In this document: positions 9,031 through 17,297 of the stretch, one piece after another
Layout of the letters: each line of letters opens with the position of its first letter
Numbering within the stretch: position 1 is the first letter of the stretch
NCBI RefSeq assembly: GCF_014236655.1
Contig: NZ_JACMYG010000002.1
Coordinates: 124,001-188,000, forward strand
From: Pseudomonas kielensis
GTDB taxonomy: Bacteria; Pseudomonadota; Gammaproteobacteria; Pseudomonadales; Pseudomonadaceae
Direction of reading: 5' to 3'
DNA: 64,000 nt
The notes under the pieces: model-generated
Databases searched by the model: none
What the model saw: the letters and a program-made list of their open reading frames with translations, nothing else
Told to the model about the DNA's origin: nothing
Program-made: the position numbers and the translations under genes

Positions 9031-11508
9031 ATGTCTTTTGTGTACAAGCCGGGTGCGGGTCGGTTGGCGGGCGCGGTGAGAATTGGCCTGTTTGCGCTGG
9101 CCGCCAGCGGCGTGGGTGTGGCGACTGTCCAGGCCGCGACGCCGGCGCAGCACGCGGTGCAATCCTACGATATCGCCGCCGGCAGCCTGACCGAGGTGCT
9201 GAGCCGATTCGCCAGTGCGGCGGGCGCGGCCATCTCGTTCGACGCCCGGCAGACCGCAGGCCAACAATCGCCGGGGTTGCAGGGGGCCTATAGCGTCGGC
9301 GAAGGGTTTGCGCGGATTCTCGCCAACAGTGCTTTGCAAGCCGAGCCCCAGGCCAACGGCAGCTACGTGCTGCGCCCCCGTCCATCCGCAGGCTCGGCCC
9401 TGGAGTTGGCGGCGACCAACGTCAATGCCCAGGCGCTCGGGGCGACGACCGAAGGCAGCGGTTCGTACACCACCGGTGCGGTGACCATCACCAAGGGCGC
9501 TCATTCGCTCAGGGAAACCCCGCAATCGGTGACCGTGATCACCCGCAAGATGCTCGACGACCAGAATCTCACCACCATTGACCAGGTCATGGAAAAGACC
9601 CCGGGCATAACCGTCTATGACTCGACCATGGGCGGCAAGTACTTCTACTCCCGGGGCTTTCGCATGTCCGGGCAGTATGAGTACGACGGAGTGCCGCTGG
9701 ACATGGGCAACTCCTATGTCCAGGCCGACAGTTTCAGCAGTGACATGGCCTACTACGATCGGGTCGAGGTGCTGCGCGGGGCGGCCGGCATGATGAAAGG
9801 CTCGGGCGGCACCGCCGGCGGGGTCAACTTTGTGCGCAAGCGCGGGCAGAGTACCCCCCAGACCCAGTTGAGCCTGTCCGGCGGAACCTGGGACAACTAC
9901 CGAGGCCAGGTCGATACCGGCGGTCCGCTGAACGAGTCCGGGACTCTGCGTGGCCGCGCGGTGATCGCCGAGCAGAGCAAGCATTACTTCTATGACGATG
10001 CCAGTCGCAAGGACCAGGTCTACTACGGCGCCCTGGATTACGACCTGTCGCCCGACACCACCTTGGGCCTGGGCATTGCCTATGAAGACGTCGACGCCAA
10101 CCCGTGCTGGGGCGGCATGCCGCGTTATCGCGATGGCAGCGACCTCAAGCTCAGCCGCTCGACCTGCCTGGACCCGTCCTGGAATACCTGGCGCAGCCAG
10201 CGCACCGCCACCTTCAGTGACCTGGCGCATCAGTTGAATGACAATTGGGCGCTGAAAGTGGCCGGGGTCTACAGCAAAAACACCCAGGACATCAAATACG
10301 CGTTCCCGTCCGGCGCCGTTACCCCAAGCAACAGCAACGTGCGCATGCTGGGCAGCATGTACGACTACGATCAGGTCGACTATGGCCTGGATGCCTACCT
10401 GGACGGCAAATTCGAGGCGCTGGGCCGCGAGCACCAACTGATCGTCGGCCTCAATGGCAGTCGCTCCAACAAGAACGACTTCTACTCCGTGGCCTTTCTG
10501 CCGCAGACCCAGGACGTGTTCAATCCCGACAAGCATCTGCCCAAACCCGATGACAGCTATTTCATCGCCAACTCGACCCGCGGCGGCCCGGTGGACAGCG
10601 TCACCAAGCAGTACGGGGTCTACTCCACGGCACGCCTGAAACTGGCCGATCCCTTGACCTTTGTCCTCGGTGGGCGCGTCAGTTGGTACCACGCCGAAAC
10701 CGATTCGCTGTTCATCAACTCGGGTACTTCAGAGACGGCCGAGACCAAGGAAACCGGGCAGGTCACACCGTTCGCCGGGCTGCTGCTGGACCTCAATGAC
10801 AACCTCACGGCCTACACCAGCTATTCGGAAATCTTCACCCCCCAGGGCAACCTGCGCTCCGAAAGCGGTGCGGCGCTCAAGCCGCTGGTAGGGCAGAGCT
10901 ATGAATTGGGGATCAAGGGCGAGTGGTACGGTGGCCGCCTCAACAGCTCGTTCAATCTGTTCCGCACGATCCAGAAAGACCAGGCCCAGACCGACTACAA
11001 CTCGTCCTGCCCATCCTCGGACGGTTATTGCTACGTCAACGCCGGCAAAGTCCGGGCCCAGGGCTTTGAAGCGGAAGTCAGCGGTGAATTGATCGAGCGC
11101 CTGCAACTGCTTGCCGGCTACACCTACACCCAGACCAAGACCCTCGACGACATCGACACCAGCCTCAACGGCGAAGCGTTCAACAGCTACGTGCCACGGC
11201 ACGTGCTGCGTATGTGGGGCGACTATGCCCTGGAGGGTGCATGGGAGCGCTTCACCCTGGGGGCCGGGGTCAACGCGCAAAGCGACAACTTCCGCGTGTC
11301 ACCCTTGAGTGGGGAAAAGATCAGCCAGGGCGGGTACGCCGTGTGGAATGGCCGGGTCGGCTACCGCATCGATGACACCTGGTCGTTGGCGCTCAACGGC
11401 AACAACCTGTTCGACAAGCGCTACTACAGCACCATCGGCACCGAGACCTTCGGTAACTACTATGGCGAGCCGCGTAACTTCATGGTGTCGGTCAAAGCCG
11501 ACTTCTGA
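9031..11508 (+). CDS. TonB-dependent siderophore receptor with STN signalling domain
   Basis: An 825-residue FpvA/FoxA-type outer membrane receptor. A signal peptide ends near residue 36. An STN domain (about 48-112) follows, then the plug (about 145-255; ITRKMLDDQNLTTIDQVMEKT and the GGTAGGVNFVRK segment) and a 22-strand barrel ending in Phe. I chose the ATG at 9031, which has a GGAGGG ribosome site; an in-frame start at 8947 would add a non-signal leader. The STN domain and the preceding fecI-fecR-like genes show it is a transducer that induces its own synthesis when the ferric siderophore is present. The ligand is unknown; no siderophore biosynthesis genes are adjacent. Confidence 0.93.
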   Translation: MSFVYKPGAGRLAGAVRIGLFALAASGVGVATVQAATPAQHAVQSYDIAAGSLTEVLSRFASAAGAAISFDARQTAGQQSPGLQGAYSVGEGFARILANSALQAEPQANGSYVLRPRPSAGSALELAATNVNAQALGATTEGSGSYTTGAVTITKGAHSLRETPQSVTVITRKMLDDQNLTTIDQVMEKTPGITVYDSTMGGKYFYSRGFRMSGQYEYDGVPLDMGNSYVQADSFSSDMAYYDRVEVLRGAAGMMKGSGGTAGGVNFVRKRGQSTPQTQLSLSGGTWDNYRGQVDTGGPLNESGTLRGRAVIAEQSKHYFYDDASRKDQVYYGALDYDLSPDTTLGLGIAYEDVDANPCWGGMPRYRDGSDLKLSRSTCLDPSWNTWRSQRTATFSDLAHQLNDNWALKVAGVYSKNTQDIKYAFPSGAVTPSNSNVRMLGSMYDYDQVDYGLDAYLDGKFEALGREHQLIVGLNGSRSNKNDFYSVAFLPQTQDVFNPDKHLPKPDDSYFIANSTRGGPVDSVTKQYGVYSTARLKLADPLTFVLGGRVSWYHAETDSLFINSGTSETAETKETGQVTPFAGLLLDLNDNLTAYTSYSEIFTPQGNLRSESGAALKPLVGQSYELGIKGEWYGGRLNSSFNLFRTIQKDQAQTDYNSSCPSSDGYCYVNAGKVRAQGFEAEVSGELIERLQLLAGYTYTQTKTLDDIDTSLNGEAFNSYVPRHVLRMWGDYALEGAWERFTLGAGVNAQSDNFRVSPLSGEKISQGGYAVWNGRVGYRIDDTWSLALNGNNLFDKRYYSTIGTETFGNYYGEPRNFMVSVKADF

Positions 11509-11520
11509 AATTGATGCAAA

Positions 11521-11556
11521 ACCTTGTGGGAGCGAGCAGGCTCGCTCCCACAAGGT
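11521..11556. repeat. REP-type perfect palindrome (17-base arms)
   Basis: ACCTTGTGGGAGCGAGC and its exact complement flank a 2-base centre. It lies between the convergent receptor and MHS transporter genes and could act as a bidirectional terminator. It belongs to the GTGGGAGCGAGC family seen elsewhere in the window. Confidence 0.8.
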
Positions 11557-11613
11557 TTGCGGTGCCTACAGGGCCCGATTTACACAGGACCTGTAGGAGT
11601 GGGCCCTTCGGGC

Positions 11614-13236
11614 TCAGTTCTTCTCCAGATCGACGTCCTTGGTTTCCCGCAGGCACAACAGGCCCACCACCAGGCTCACGCCGGTGATCAGCACCGGGTA
11701 CCACAGGCCGTAGAAGATATCGCCGGTGTACACCACCAGGGCAAACGATACCGTGGGCAGGAAGCCGCCGAACCAGCCGTTGCCGATGTGGTAGGGCAGG
11801 GACATCGAGGTGTAGCGGATGCGGGTCGGGAACAGTTCGACCATCAAGGCCGCCAGCGGCCCGTAGCACATCGCCGAGATGATGATCAGCGCCACGATCA
11901 GGGCCACGATCATCGGTTTGTTGACCTGCTGGGTATCGGCGGTCTGCGGATAACCGGCCAGGGTCACGGCACCGCGCAGGGCGGCTTCGTCGTAACCGTC
12001 GATTTTCACCTCGCCAATGCTCACTTGCACACCACTGCCGGCCGGTGCGGCCGCGCTGCTGTAGGGCAGGCCCTGCTTGACCAGGAAGGTCTTGACCTTG
12101 TCGCACGGGCTGTCGAAACGCGCTTTGCCGACCGGGTCGAACTGGAACGTGCAGGTGGCTGGATCGGCCAGCACGGTAATCGGTGCCTGTTGGCTGGCGC
12201 GGTCGATGGCCGGGTTGGCGTAGTGGGCCAGGGTCTTGAAGATCGGGAAGTACAGCACGGTCGCCAGCAGCAGGCCGAGCATCAGGATCGGTTTGCGCCC
12301 GACCCGGTCCGACAGCCAGCCGAAGAAAATGAAGAACGGCGCGCCGATCACCACGCTGACAATCAGCAGGGTGTTGGCCAGGGCCGGGTCCATCTTGAGG
12401 AACTGGGTGAGGAAGAACAGCACGTAGAACTGCGCCGCGTAGAACGTCACCGCTTGCCCGGCGTTGATGCTGAACAGCGCAATCAACACCACCTTGAGGT
12501 TTTCCCAGTTGCCGAAGGACTCGCGGATCGGCGCCTTGCAGGACTTGCCTTCTTCTTTCATTTTCAGGAAGGCCGGTGACTCATGCAGGCTCAGGCGGAT
12601 CCAGGTGGAGATGCCCAGCAGCACGATCGACAGCAGGAACGGAATGCGCCAGCCCCAGACTTCGAACTGGTCGCCGGTGAAGTAGCGGCACCCCAGCACC
12701 ACCAGCAGCGACAGGAGCAGGCCGAGGGTCGCGGTGGATTGAATCCAGCTGGTGTGGAATCCGCGTTTGCCCATGGGCGCGTGCTCGGCGACGTAGGTCG
12801 CGGCCCCGCCGTACTCACCGCCCAGGGCCAGGCCCTGGAGCATGCGCAGCACCACCAGGATGATCGGCGCGGCGATACCGATGCTGGCGTAGGTCGGCAG
12901 CAGGCCGACGCAGAAGGTTGCCACACCCATCAGGATGATGGTGGCAAGGAAGGTGTATTTGCGTCCGATCATGTCCCCCAACCGGCCGAACACCAACGCG
13001 CCGAACGGCCGCACGATGAAACCGGCGGCGAACGCCATCAGGGCGAAGATGAACGCGGTGGTGTCGTTGACCCCAGCGAAAAACTGCTTGCTGATGACCG
13101 CCGCGAGGGCGCCATAGAGAAAGAAGTCATACCATTCGAAAACGGTCCCCAGGGATGAGGCGAAGATGACTTTCTGGGTTTCCTTGCTGGTGCCGGTGCT
13201 CAACGTTCCTGCCACGGCAGTTGCCTGGTCTGACAT
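11614..13236 (-). CDS. MHS-family MFS transporter (metabolite:H+ symporter)
   Basis: A 540-residue, 12-helix major facilitator. The N-terminus has the MHS signature SLGTVFEWYDFFLYG. RPFGALVFGRLGDMIGRK between TM2 and TM3, and GWLSDRVGRKP further on, are the MFS A-like motifs. A roughly 85-residue hydrophilic insertion containing two Cys lies between helices in the C-terminal half, a feature of one MHS subgroup. I use the ATG at 13236, with GAGGG upstream, not the GTG at 13251. It follows the GMC oxidoreductase gene on the same strand, so substrate uptake for that enzyme is a reasonable inference. The substrate is unknown. Confidence 0.85.
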   Translation of the reverse strand: MSDQATAVAGTLSTGTSKETQKVIFASSLGTVFEWYDFFLYGALAAVISKQFFAGVNDTTAFIFALMAFAAGFIVRPFGALVFGRLGDMIGRKYTFLATIILMGVATFCVGLLPTYASIGIAAPIILVVLRMLQGLALGGEYGGAATYVAEHAPMGKRGFHTSWIQSTATLGLLLSLLVVLGCRYFTGDQFEVWGWRIPFLLSIVLLGISTWIRLSLHESPAFLKMKEEGKSCKAPIRESFGNWENLKVVLIALFSINAGQAVTFYAAQFYVLFFLTQFLKMDPALANTLLIVSVVIGAPFFIFFGWLSDRVGRKPILMLGLLLATVLYFPIFKTLAHYANPAIDRASQQAPITVLADPATCTFQFDPVGKARFDSPCDKVKTFLVKQGLPYSSAAAPAGSGVQVSIGEVKIDGYDEAALRGAVTLAGYPQTADTQQVNKPMIVALIVALIIISAMCYGPLAALMVELFPTRIRYTSMSLPYHIGNGWFGGFLPTVSFALVVYTGDIFYGLWYPVLITGVSLVVGLLCLRETKDVDLEKN

Positions 13237-13313
13237 ACGGGTATCCCTCACAGTGTTTATTTATTGTTGTTCCACTGTCGGCACCGGCCTTGCGGGCTGG
13301 TGCGTCTGCTGTC

Positions 13314-14966
13314 CTAGAGGTGCGGTACGGTTGCTCGTTCTGTGGGTATGGCGTTGCTCCTTGTCGGTGAGGCGAGAATCAGCTGTGCCGCCTTCTCGGC
13401 GATCATCAGCGTGGGTGAACAGGTATTGCCCGAGGTGATGTAGGGCATGATCGAGGCATCGGCGATGCGCAGGCCGGGAATGCCGTGAACCCGCAGTTGG
13501 GCATCGACGACCGCATCGCCATCCTGGCCCATGCGGCAGGTGCCCACCGGGTGGAAGATGGTCGTGCCGATCCGCGCGGCGGCCTCGTGCAACTGCTCCT
13601 CGGTGTGCAATTCGGCCCCCGGCAGATACTCCACCGGCTTGAACGGTTGCAGGGCCTTGGCGCTGACGATCCGCCGGGTCAGGCGAATGGCCGCGGCGGC
13701 CACGCGCAGGTCTTCGGGGTGGCTCAAGTAGTTGGGCTGGATCAGCGGCGCCTGCTGTGGGTCGGCCGAGCTGATCTCGATCCGGCCACGGCTTTGCGGA
13801 CGCAGGTCGCACACCGAGGCGGTGAACGCCGGGAACGCGTGCAGCGGCTCGCCGAAGCGCTCCAGGGACAGCGGCTGGACATGGTATTCAAGGTTGGCCG
13901 AGGTCTGTTCGGGCCCTGAACGGGCAAAGGCGCCGAGTTGGCTGGGGGCCATCGACAGCGGACCGCTGCGGTCGTACAGGTAGCGCAGGCCCATGCCCAT
14001 CTTGCCCCACAGGCTGCCGGCAATCTGGTTCAGGGTGCGGGCGTTTTCCAGCTTGTAGATCAAGCGCAGTTGCAGGTGATCCTGCAGGTTGCCACCGACG
14101 CCATTGAGCTCATGGACCAGGTTGATGCCCAGGCGCTTGAGCAGGGCGGCCGGGCCGATGCCGGAGCGCTGGAGAATGCTGGGCGAGCCGACGGCGCCGG
14201 CGCTGAGGATGATTTCCCGGCGCGCAGTGAAGGTGCTGGCCTGGCCTTGCCAGCGCGCGGTGACCTTGCAGGCCCGGCCGTTCTCCAGGAGCACGCGGTC
14301 GACATCGACCCCCGTCAGTACCGTCAGGTTTGGCCGATGGGCGACAGGTCTGAGAAATGCCTTGGCGGCGTTCCAGCGCACGCCGGCCTTCTGGTTGACC
14401 TGGAAATAGCCGCAGCCTTCGTTGTCGCCCTGGTTGAAGTCGTCGATGTTGGCGATGCCGGTTTGTTCGGCGGCGCTGCGAAAGGCGTCGAGAATCGGCC
14501 ATGACAGGCGCTGGCGTTCAACCCGCCATTCGCCGCTGGCGCCGTGAAAGTCGTCGGCGCCGGCAAAATGGTTTTCGCTCTGGCGAAACAGCGGCAGTAC
14601 CTCGTTCCAGCTCCAGCCGGGGTTGCCTTCGCTGGCCCAGCGATCATAGTCGCCAGCCTGGCCGCGCATGTAGATCATGCCGTTGATCGACGAACTGCCG
14701 CCCAGCACTTTGCCCCGTGGGTAGCTCAGGCTGCGGCCCTGCAGGCCGGCTTGGGCCTGGGTCTTGTAGCACCAGTCGGTGCGCGGATTGCCGATGCAGA
14801 ACAGGTAGCCGACGGGGATATGGATCCAGGGATAGTTGTCGCGCCCGCCGGCTTCGAGCAACAGCACCCGATGTTGCGGGTTGGCGCTCAGCCGATTGGC
14901 CAACAGGCAGCCGGCGGGCCCGGCGCCGACCACGATGTAATCGTATGCATCAACGACTGGTGACAT
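13314..14966 (-). CDS. GMC family flavin oxidoreductase (choline/alcohol dehydrogenase type)
   Basis: A 550-residue FAD-dependent oxidoreductase. The Rossmann motif VVGAGPAGCLLANRLS lies near residues 12-27. GMC signature 1 surrounds YPRGKVLGGSSSINGMIYMR (about 83-102), signature 2 surrounds GAVGSPSILQRSGIGP (about 255-270), and HPVGTCRMG near the C-terminus supplies the catalytic His. It would oxidise an alcohol to an aldehyde. No betaine aldehyde dehydrogenase or betI is adjacent, so BetA is not supported. It shares its strand with the MHS transporter and diverges from a LysR regulator, suggesting a small catabolic unit. Confidence 0.88.
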   Translation of the reverse strand: MSPVVDAYDYIVVGAGPAGCLLANRLSANPQHRVLLLEAGGRDNYPWIHIPVGYLFCIGNPRTDWCYKTQAQAGLQGRSLSYPRGKVLGGSSSINGMIYMRGQAGDYDRWASEGNPGWSWNEVLPLFRQSENHFAGADDFHGASGEWRVERQRLSWPILDAFRSAAEQTGIANIDDFNQGDNEGCGYFQVNQKAGVRWNAAKAFLRPVAHRPNLTVLTGVDVDRVLLENGRACKVTARWQGQASTFTARREIILSAGAVGSPSILQRSGIGPAALLKRLGINLVHELNGVGGNLQDHLQLRLIYKLENARTLNQIAGSLWGKMGMGLRYLYDRSGPLSMAPSQLGAFARSGPEQTSANLEYHVQPLSLERFGEPLHAFPAFTASVCDLRPQSRGRIEISSADPQQAPLIQPNYLSHPEDLRVAAAAIRLTRRIVSAKALQPFKPVEYLPGAELHTEEQLHEAAARIGTTIFHPVGTCRMGQDGDAVVDAQLRVHGIPGLRIADASIMPYITSGNTCSPTLMIAEKAAQLILASPTRSNAIPTERATVPHL

Positions 14967-15011
14967 CCATGACCTCGCAGCGTGTTGTTCTTATTGCGCT
15001 TCATCCTAGTT

Positions 15012-15041
15012 GTTAGTTTTCGATAAAAGAATGTTAGTTTT
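15012..15041. promoter_or_regulatory. Direct repeat GTTAGTTTT in the GMC / LysR intergenic region
   Basis: The nonamer occurs at 15012-15020 and 15033-15041, 21 bases apart, which is two helical turns. It lies between the divergent starts of the GMC oxidoreductase and the LysR regulator. It is a candidate recognition site for that regulator. Confidence 0.35.
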
Positions 15042-15100
15042 TGCTCAGCCGCTGTGCGTTTATAAACAGCGACAAGCCCAACGTTAAACAAGGAAGACCG

Positions 15101-16018
15101 ATGTTCGACTGGAATGACCTGCGGTTTTTTCTCGAACTGCAACGCAGCGGTCGCTTGCTGACCGCCGCCAAGCGCTTGAAAACCACCCATGCCACGGTGG
15201 CGCGGCATATCGAGGCAATCGAACAGAGCCTGGGCACCGCGTTGTTTGTCCAGCAGGCGCAGGGTTACCAGTTGACCCCGGCTGGCGAAGCGCTGCTTAA
15301 ACATGCCGAGGCCATGGAAAATGTCGCCTTGCTGGCCCAGGAAGAAATCACCCAGTCCAGCGCGCCCTTGGGCAAAATCCGCGTGGGGGTCACGGAAGGG
15401 CTGGGCATCATGTTCCTCGCCAGTCGCATGAAGGGCCTGTTTGACCGCTACCCGGGGCTTGAGGTGGAACTGGTGGCCGTGCCGCGGTTCGTCAGCATCC
15501 TCAACCGCGAAGCCGAGATCAGCATTCACCTGGAGCGGCCGTCGGCGGACATGCTGGTCACCCGCAAACTCACCGACTACCGTCTGGCGCTGTATGCCAG
15601 CCAGGACTACCTCGATCGCGCGCCGCCCCTGCGCAGCCGCGAAGACCTGGGCCGCCACGCCTGGATCGGCTATGTCGACGACCTGTTGTTCAGCCAGGAA
15701 CTGATGTTCCTCAACAGCTTCTGCCGCAGCCCCCAGGTGGTGTTCCACAGTACCAGCGTGATCGCCCAGCAACAGGCCGCGCGCGCGGGCCTGGGGATCG
15801 CCGTGTTGCCGTGCTACATGGCCAGCGGCGATCCGGGCCTGGTGCCGCTGCTGCCGGCCGAGAGCATCCAGCGCAGCTACTGGATCAGCACCCGGCGCGA
15901 GCTGCACAAGTCGGTGCGGCTGCGGGTGTTGTGGGATTTTGTGGTGCAGTTATGTGAGCGCGAGCAGGCCCTGTTGCTGGGGCGGGTGGATCAAGATCAA
16001 GAGCAGCAGGCGAGGTAA
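15101..16018 (+). CDS. LysR family transcriptional regulator
   Basis: A 305-residue LysR-type regulator. The winged helix-turn-helix (about 1-60) reads SGRLLTAAKRLKTTHATVAR, and a periplasmic-binding-protein-like effector domain (about 88-290) follows. The ATG at 15101 has a GGAAG ribosome site and starts at the family-typical MFDWNDLRFF. It diverges from the GMC oxidoreductase gene and probably controls it with the downstream MHS transporter. The effector is unknown. A strong terminator follows. Confidence 0.88.
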   Translation: MFDWNDLRFFLELQRSGRLLTAAKRLKTTHATVARHIEAIEQSLGTALFVQQAQGYQLTPAGEALLKHAEAMENVALLAQEEITQSSAPLGKIRVGVTEGLGIMFLASRMKGLFDRYPGLEVELVAVPRFVSILNREAEISIHLERPSADMLVTRKLTDYRLALYASQDYLDRAPPLRSREDLGRHAWIGYVDDLLFSQELMFLNSFCRSPQVVFHSTSVIAQQQAARAGLGIAVLPCYMASGDPGLVPLLPAESIQRSYWISTRRELHKSVRLRVLWDFVVQLCEREQALLLGRVDQDQEQQAR

Positions 16019-16049
16019 CGTTCGGCCTGTTGAGTGGTAAGGGCGGGCG

Positions 16050-16076
16050 AGGCGGCCTACCGGCCGCCTGTTTTTT
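16050..16076 (+). terminator. Rho-independent terminator of the LysR gene
   Basis: AGGCGGCC (16050-16057), loop TACC and GGCCGCCT (16062-16069) form a perfect 8-bp stem followed by G and six T. Confidence 0.85.
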
Positions 16077-16106
16077 CGGATATCCGCACGCTAGGGAAGC
16101 ATGGGT

Positions 16107-17210
16107 TTAGGAAGTGATTTCGAAGGCCGTGCTCGCCAGTCGCTCGCCATTGACCATGATGTGTACCGCGTGGGTGCCGGGGTAGTGCTTGCGGGTGGTC
16201 ATGTCGCGCACGTGCTGGGCGCGGCTGAGTGTCTGTCGGTTCCGGGCGGGCAGGGTGAGGCCCTTGAGTTTGAACACCTTGGCCGACGTCGCCCCCGAGG
16301 CCTTGACGTATTCGATGGCGTAATCCACCACCAGGCGCTGCTCGGCATCGGCGGTGGACTGCAGCTCGAACGACAGGCTGATGCGTTGCCCCAAGGCGAT
16401 CACGGCGGGTTCGACGGTCAGTTGATGAATCTCGACCTCAGGCTTGCCACCGGCGCCGATCAACGTCAGTGCCCGCTGATTGCCCTGCTTGATCAGGCTA
16501 CGCAGGGCGTGGCGGGCTATCCAGGCCGTACGCGGATCCTCCAGCGACCAGCCCTCGAGGGTGTCCAGCACCCAGTCCGGGTGGTCCTTGGTGATGTCGT
16601 TGAGGTGGTTGGCCACTGACTTGCGCACGTACAGGCTGCTGTCGGCCTTGAGGTTGTCGATGATCTTGGCGGCCAGGCGCGGGTCGGCCTGGACCTGCTC
16701 CAGGCGGAACGACCAGGGCAAACGTGGCCGGCTGCCTTCGCTGGCGAGCCGGCGCACGTGTTCGTTGGGGTCCAGCGACCAGTCGTGCATCAGGGCCAGG
16801 GTGCGTTCGAAGTCGCTTTGCAGGAAGTGCCGCACCGCAAACTCCGAGGAGCCGAAGCGGGTGAAGTGCTGCAGCGCGTCCATCGACAGTTCGAAGGCGT
16901 GGCTGCCGTAGCGCGCAACGTAGTGCGCCAGGAACATGCTGACGAAGCCACTGTTCAGGCGTGGTGCCAACCGGCGCAGGACCTCCAGCGACTGCTCGTA
17001 GTCCAGGCCCAGCACGGCGTGCAGGCACTCGGCGGTGTGGGCCATGCGCTGCATCACCGACAGTGGTTCGAGTCCGTCGCAGGCCATGGCCAGGAACGCC
17101 TGGTGATCGAACGCCGGGTACACCGCACGCAGTTCACTGGCGATGTGGGCAAAGCGCTCGGCGTTGAAGATTTCCTTCAGGGCCGGGGAGGATTGCTCGG
17201 TGCTGCTCAT
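16107..17210 (-). CDS. alkC: AlkC-type DNA glycosylase with C-terminal Ig-like domain
   Basis: A 367-residue HEAT-like-repeat protein of the AlkC/AlkD DNA alkylation repair superfamily. The alpha-helical repeat part covers about residues 1-255. The last 110 residues look like an all-beta Ig-like domain, the layout known for the P. fluorescens-type AlkC that excises 3-methyladenine and 3-methylcytosine without base flipping. The RKSVANHLNDITKDHP segment is a typical HEAT-like repeat of the family. The gene follows the antiporter gene on the same strand, 87 bases downstream. I saw no ada-type regulator beside it. Confidence 0.85.
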   Translation of the reverse strand: MSSTEQSSPALKEIFNAERFAHIASELRAVYPAFDHQAFLAMACDGLEPLSVMQRMAHTAECLHAVLGLDYEQSLEVLRRLAPRLNSGFVSMFLAHYVARYGSHAFELSMDALQHFTRFGSSEFAVRHFLQSDFERTLALMHDWSLDPNEHVRRLASEGSRPRLPWSFRLEQVQADPRLAAKIIDNLKADSSLYVRKSVANHLNDITKDHPDWVLDTLEGWSLEDPRTAWIARHALRSLIKQGNQRALTLIGAGGKPEVEIHQLTVEPAVIALGQRISLSFELQSTADAEQRLVVDYAIEYVKASGATSAKVFKLKGLTLPARNRQTLSRAQHVRDMTTRKHYPGTHAVHIMVNGERLASTAFEITS

Positions 17211-17297
17211 TCAGAGCTCCTTGAAAAGGTTGGACCGCGTTATCGTGCTTCGCCGCCTTGCCCGCGAAGGTGCCAGTGTCGGCTGCAAGCCATGTCC

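Noticed and set aside
9001..10692. A 563-codon minus-strand frame opposite the TonB receptor
   Set aside because: No domain, no ribosome site, and the receptor is certain.
13314..14966. Calling the GMC oxidoreductase choline dehydrogenase BetA
   Set aside because: No betB, betI or choline transporter is adjacent; the family includes many other alcohol dehydrogenases.
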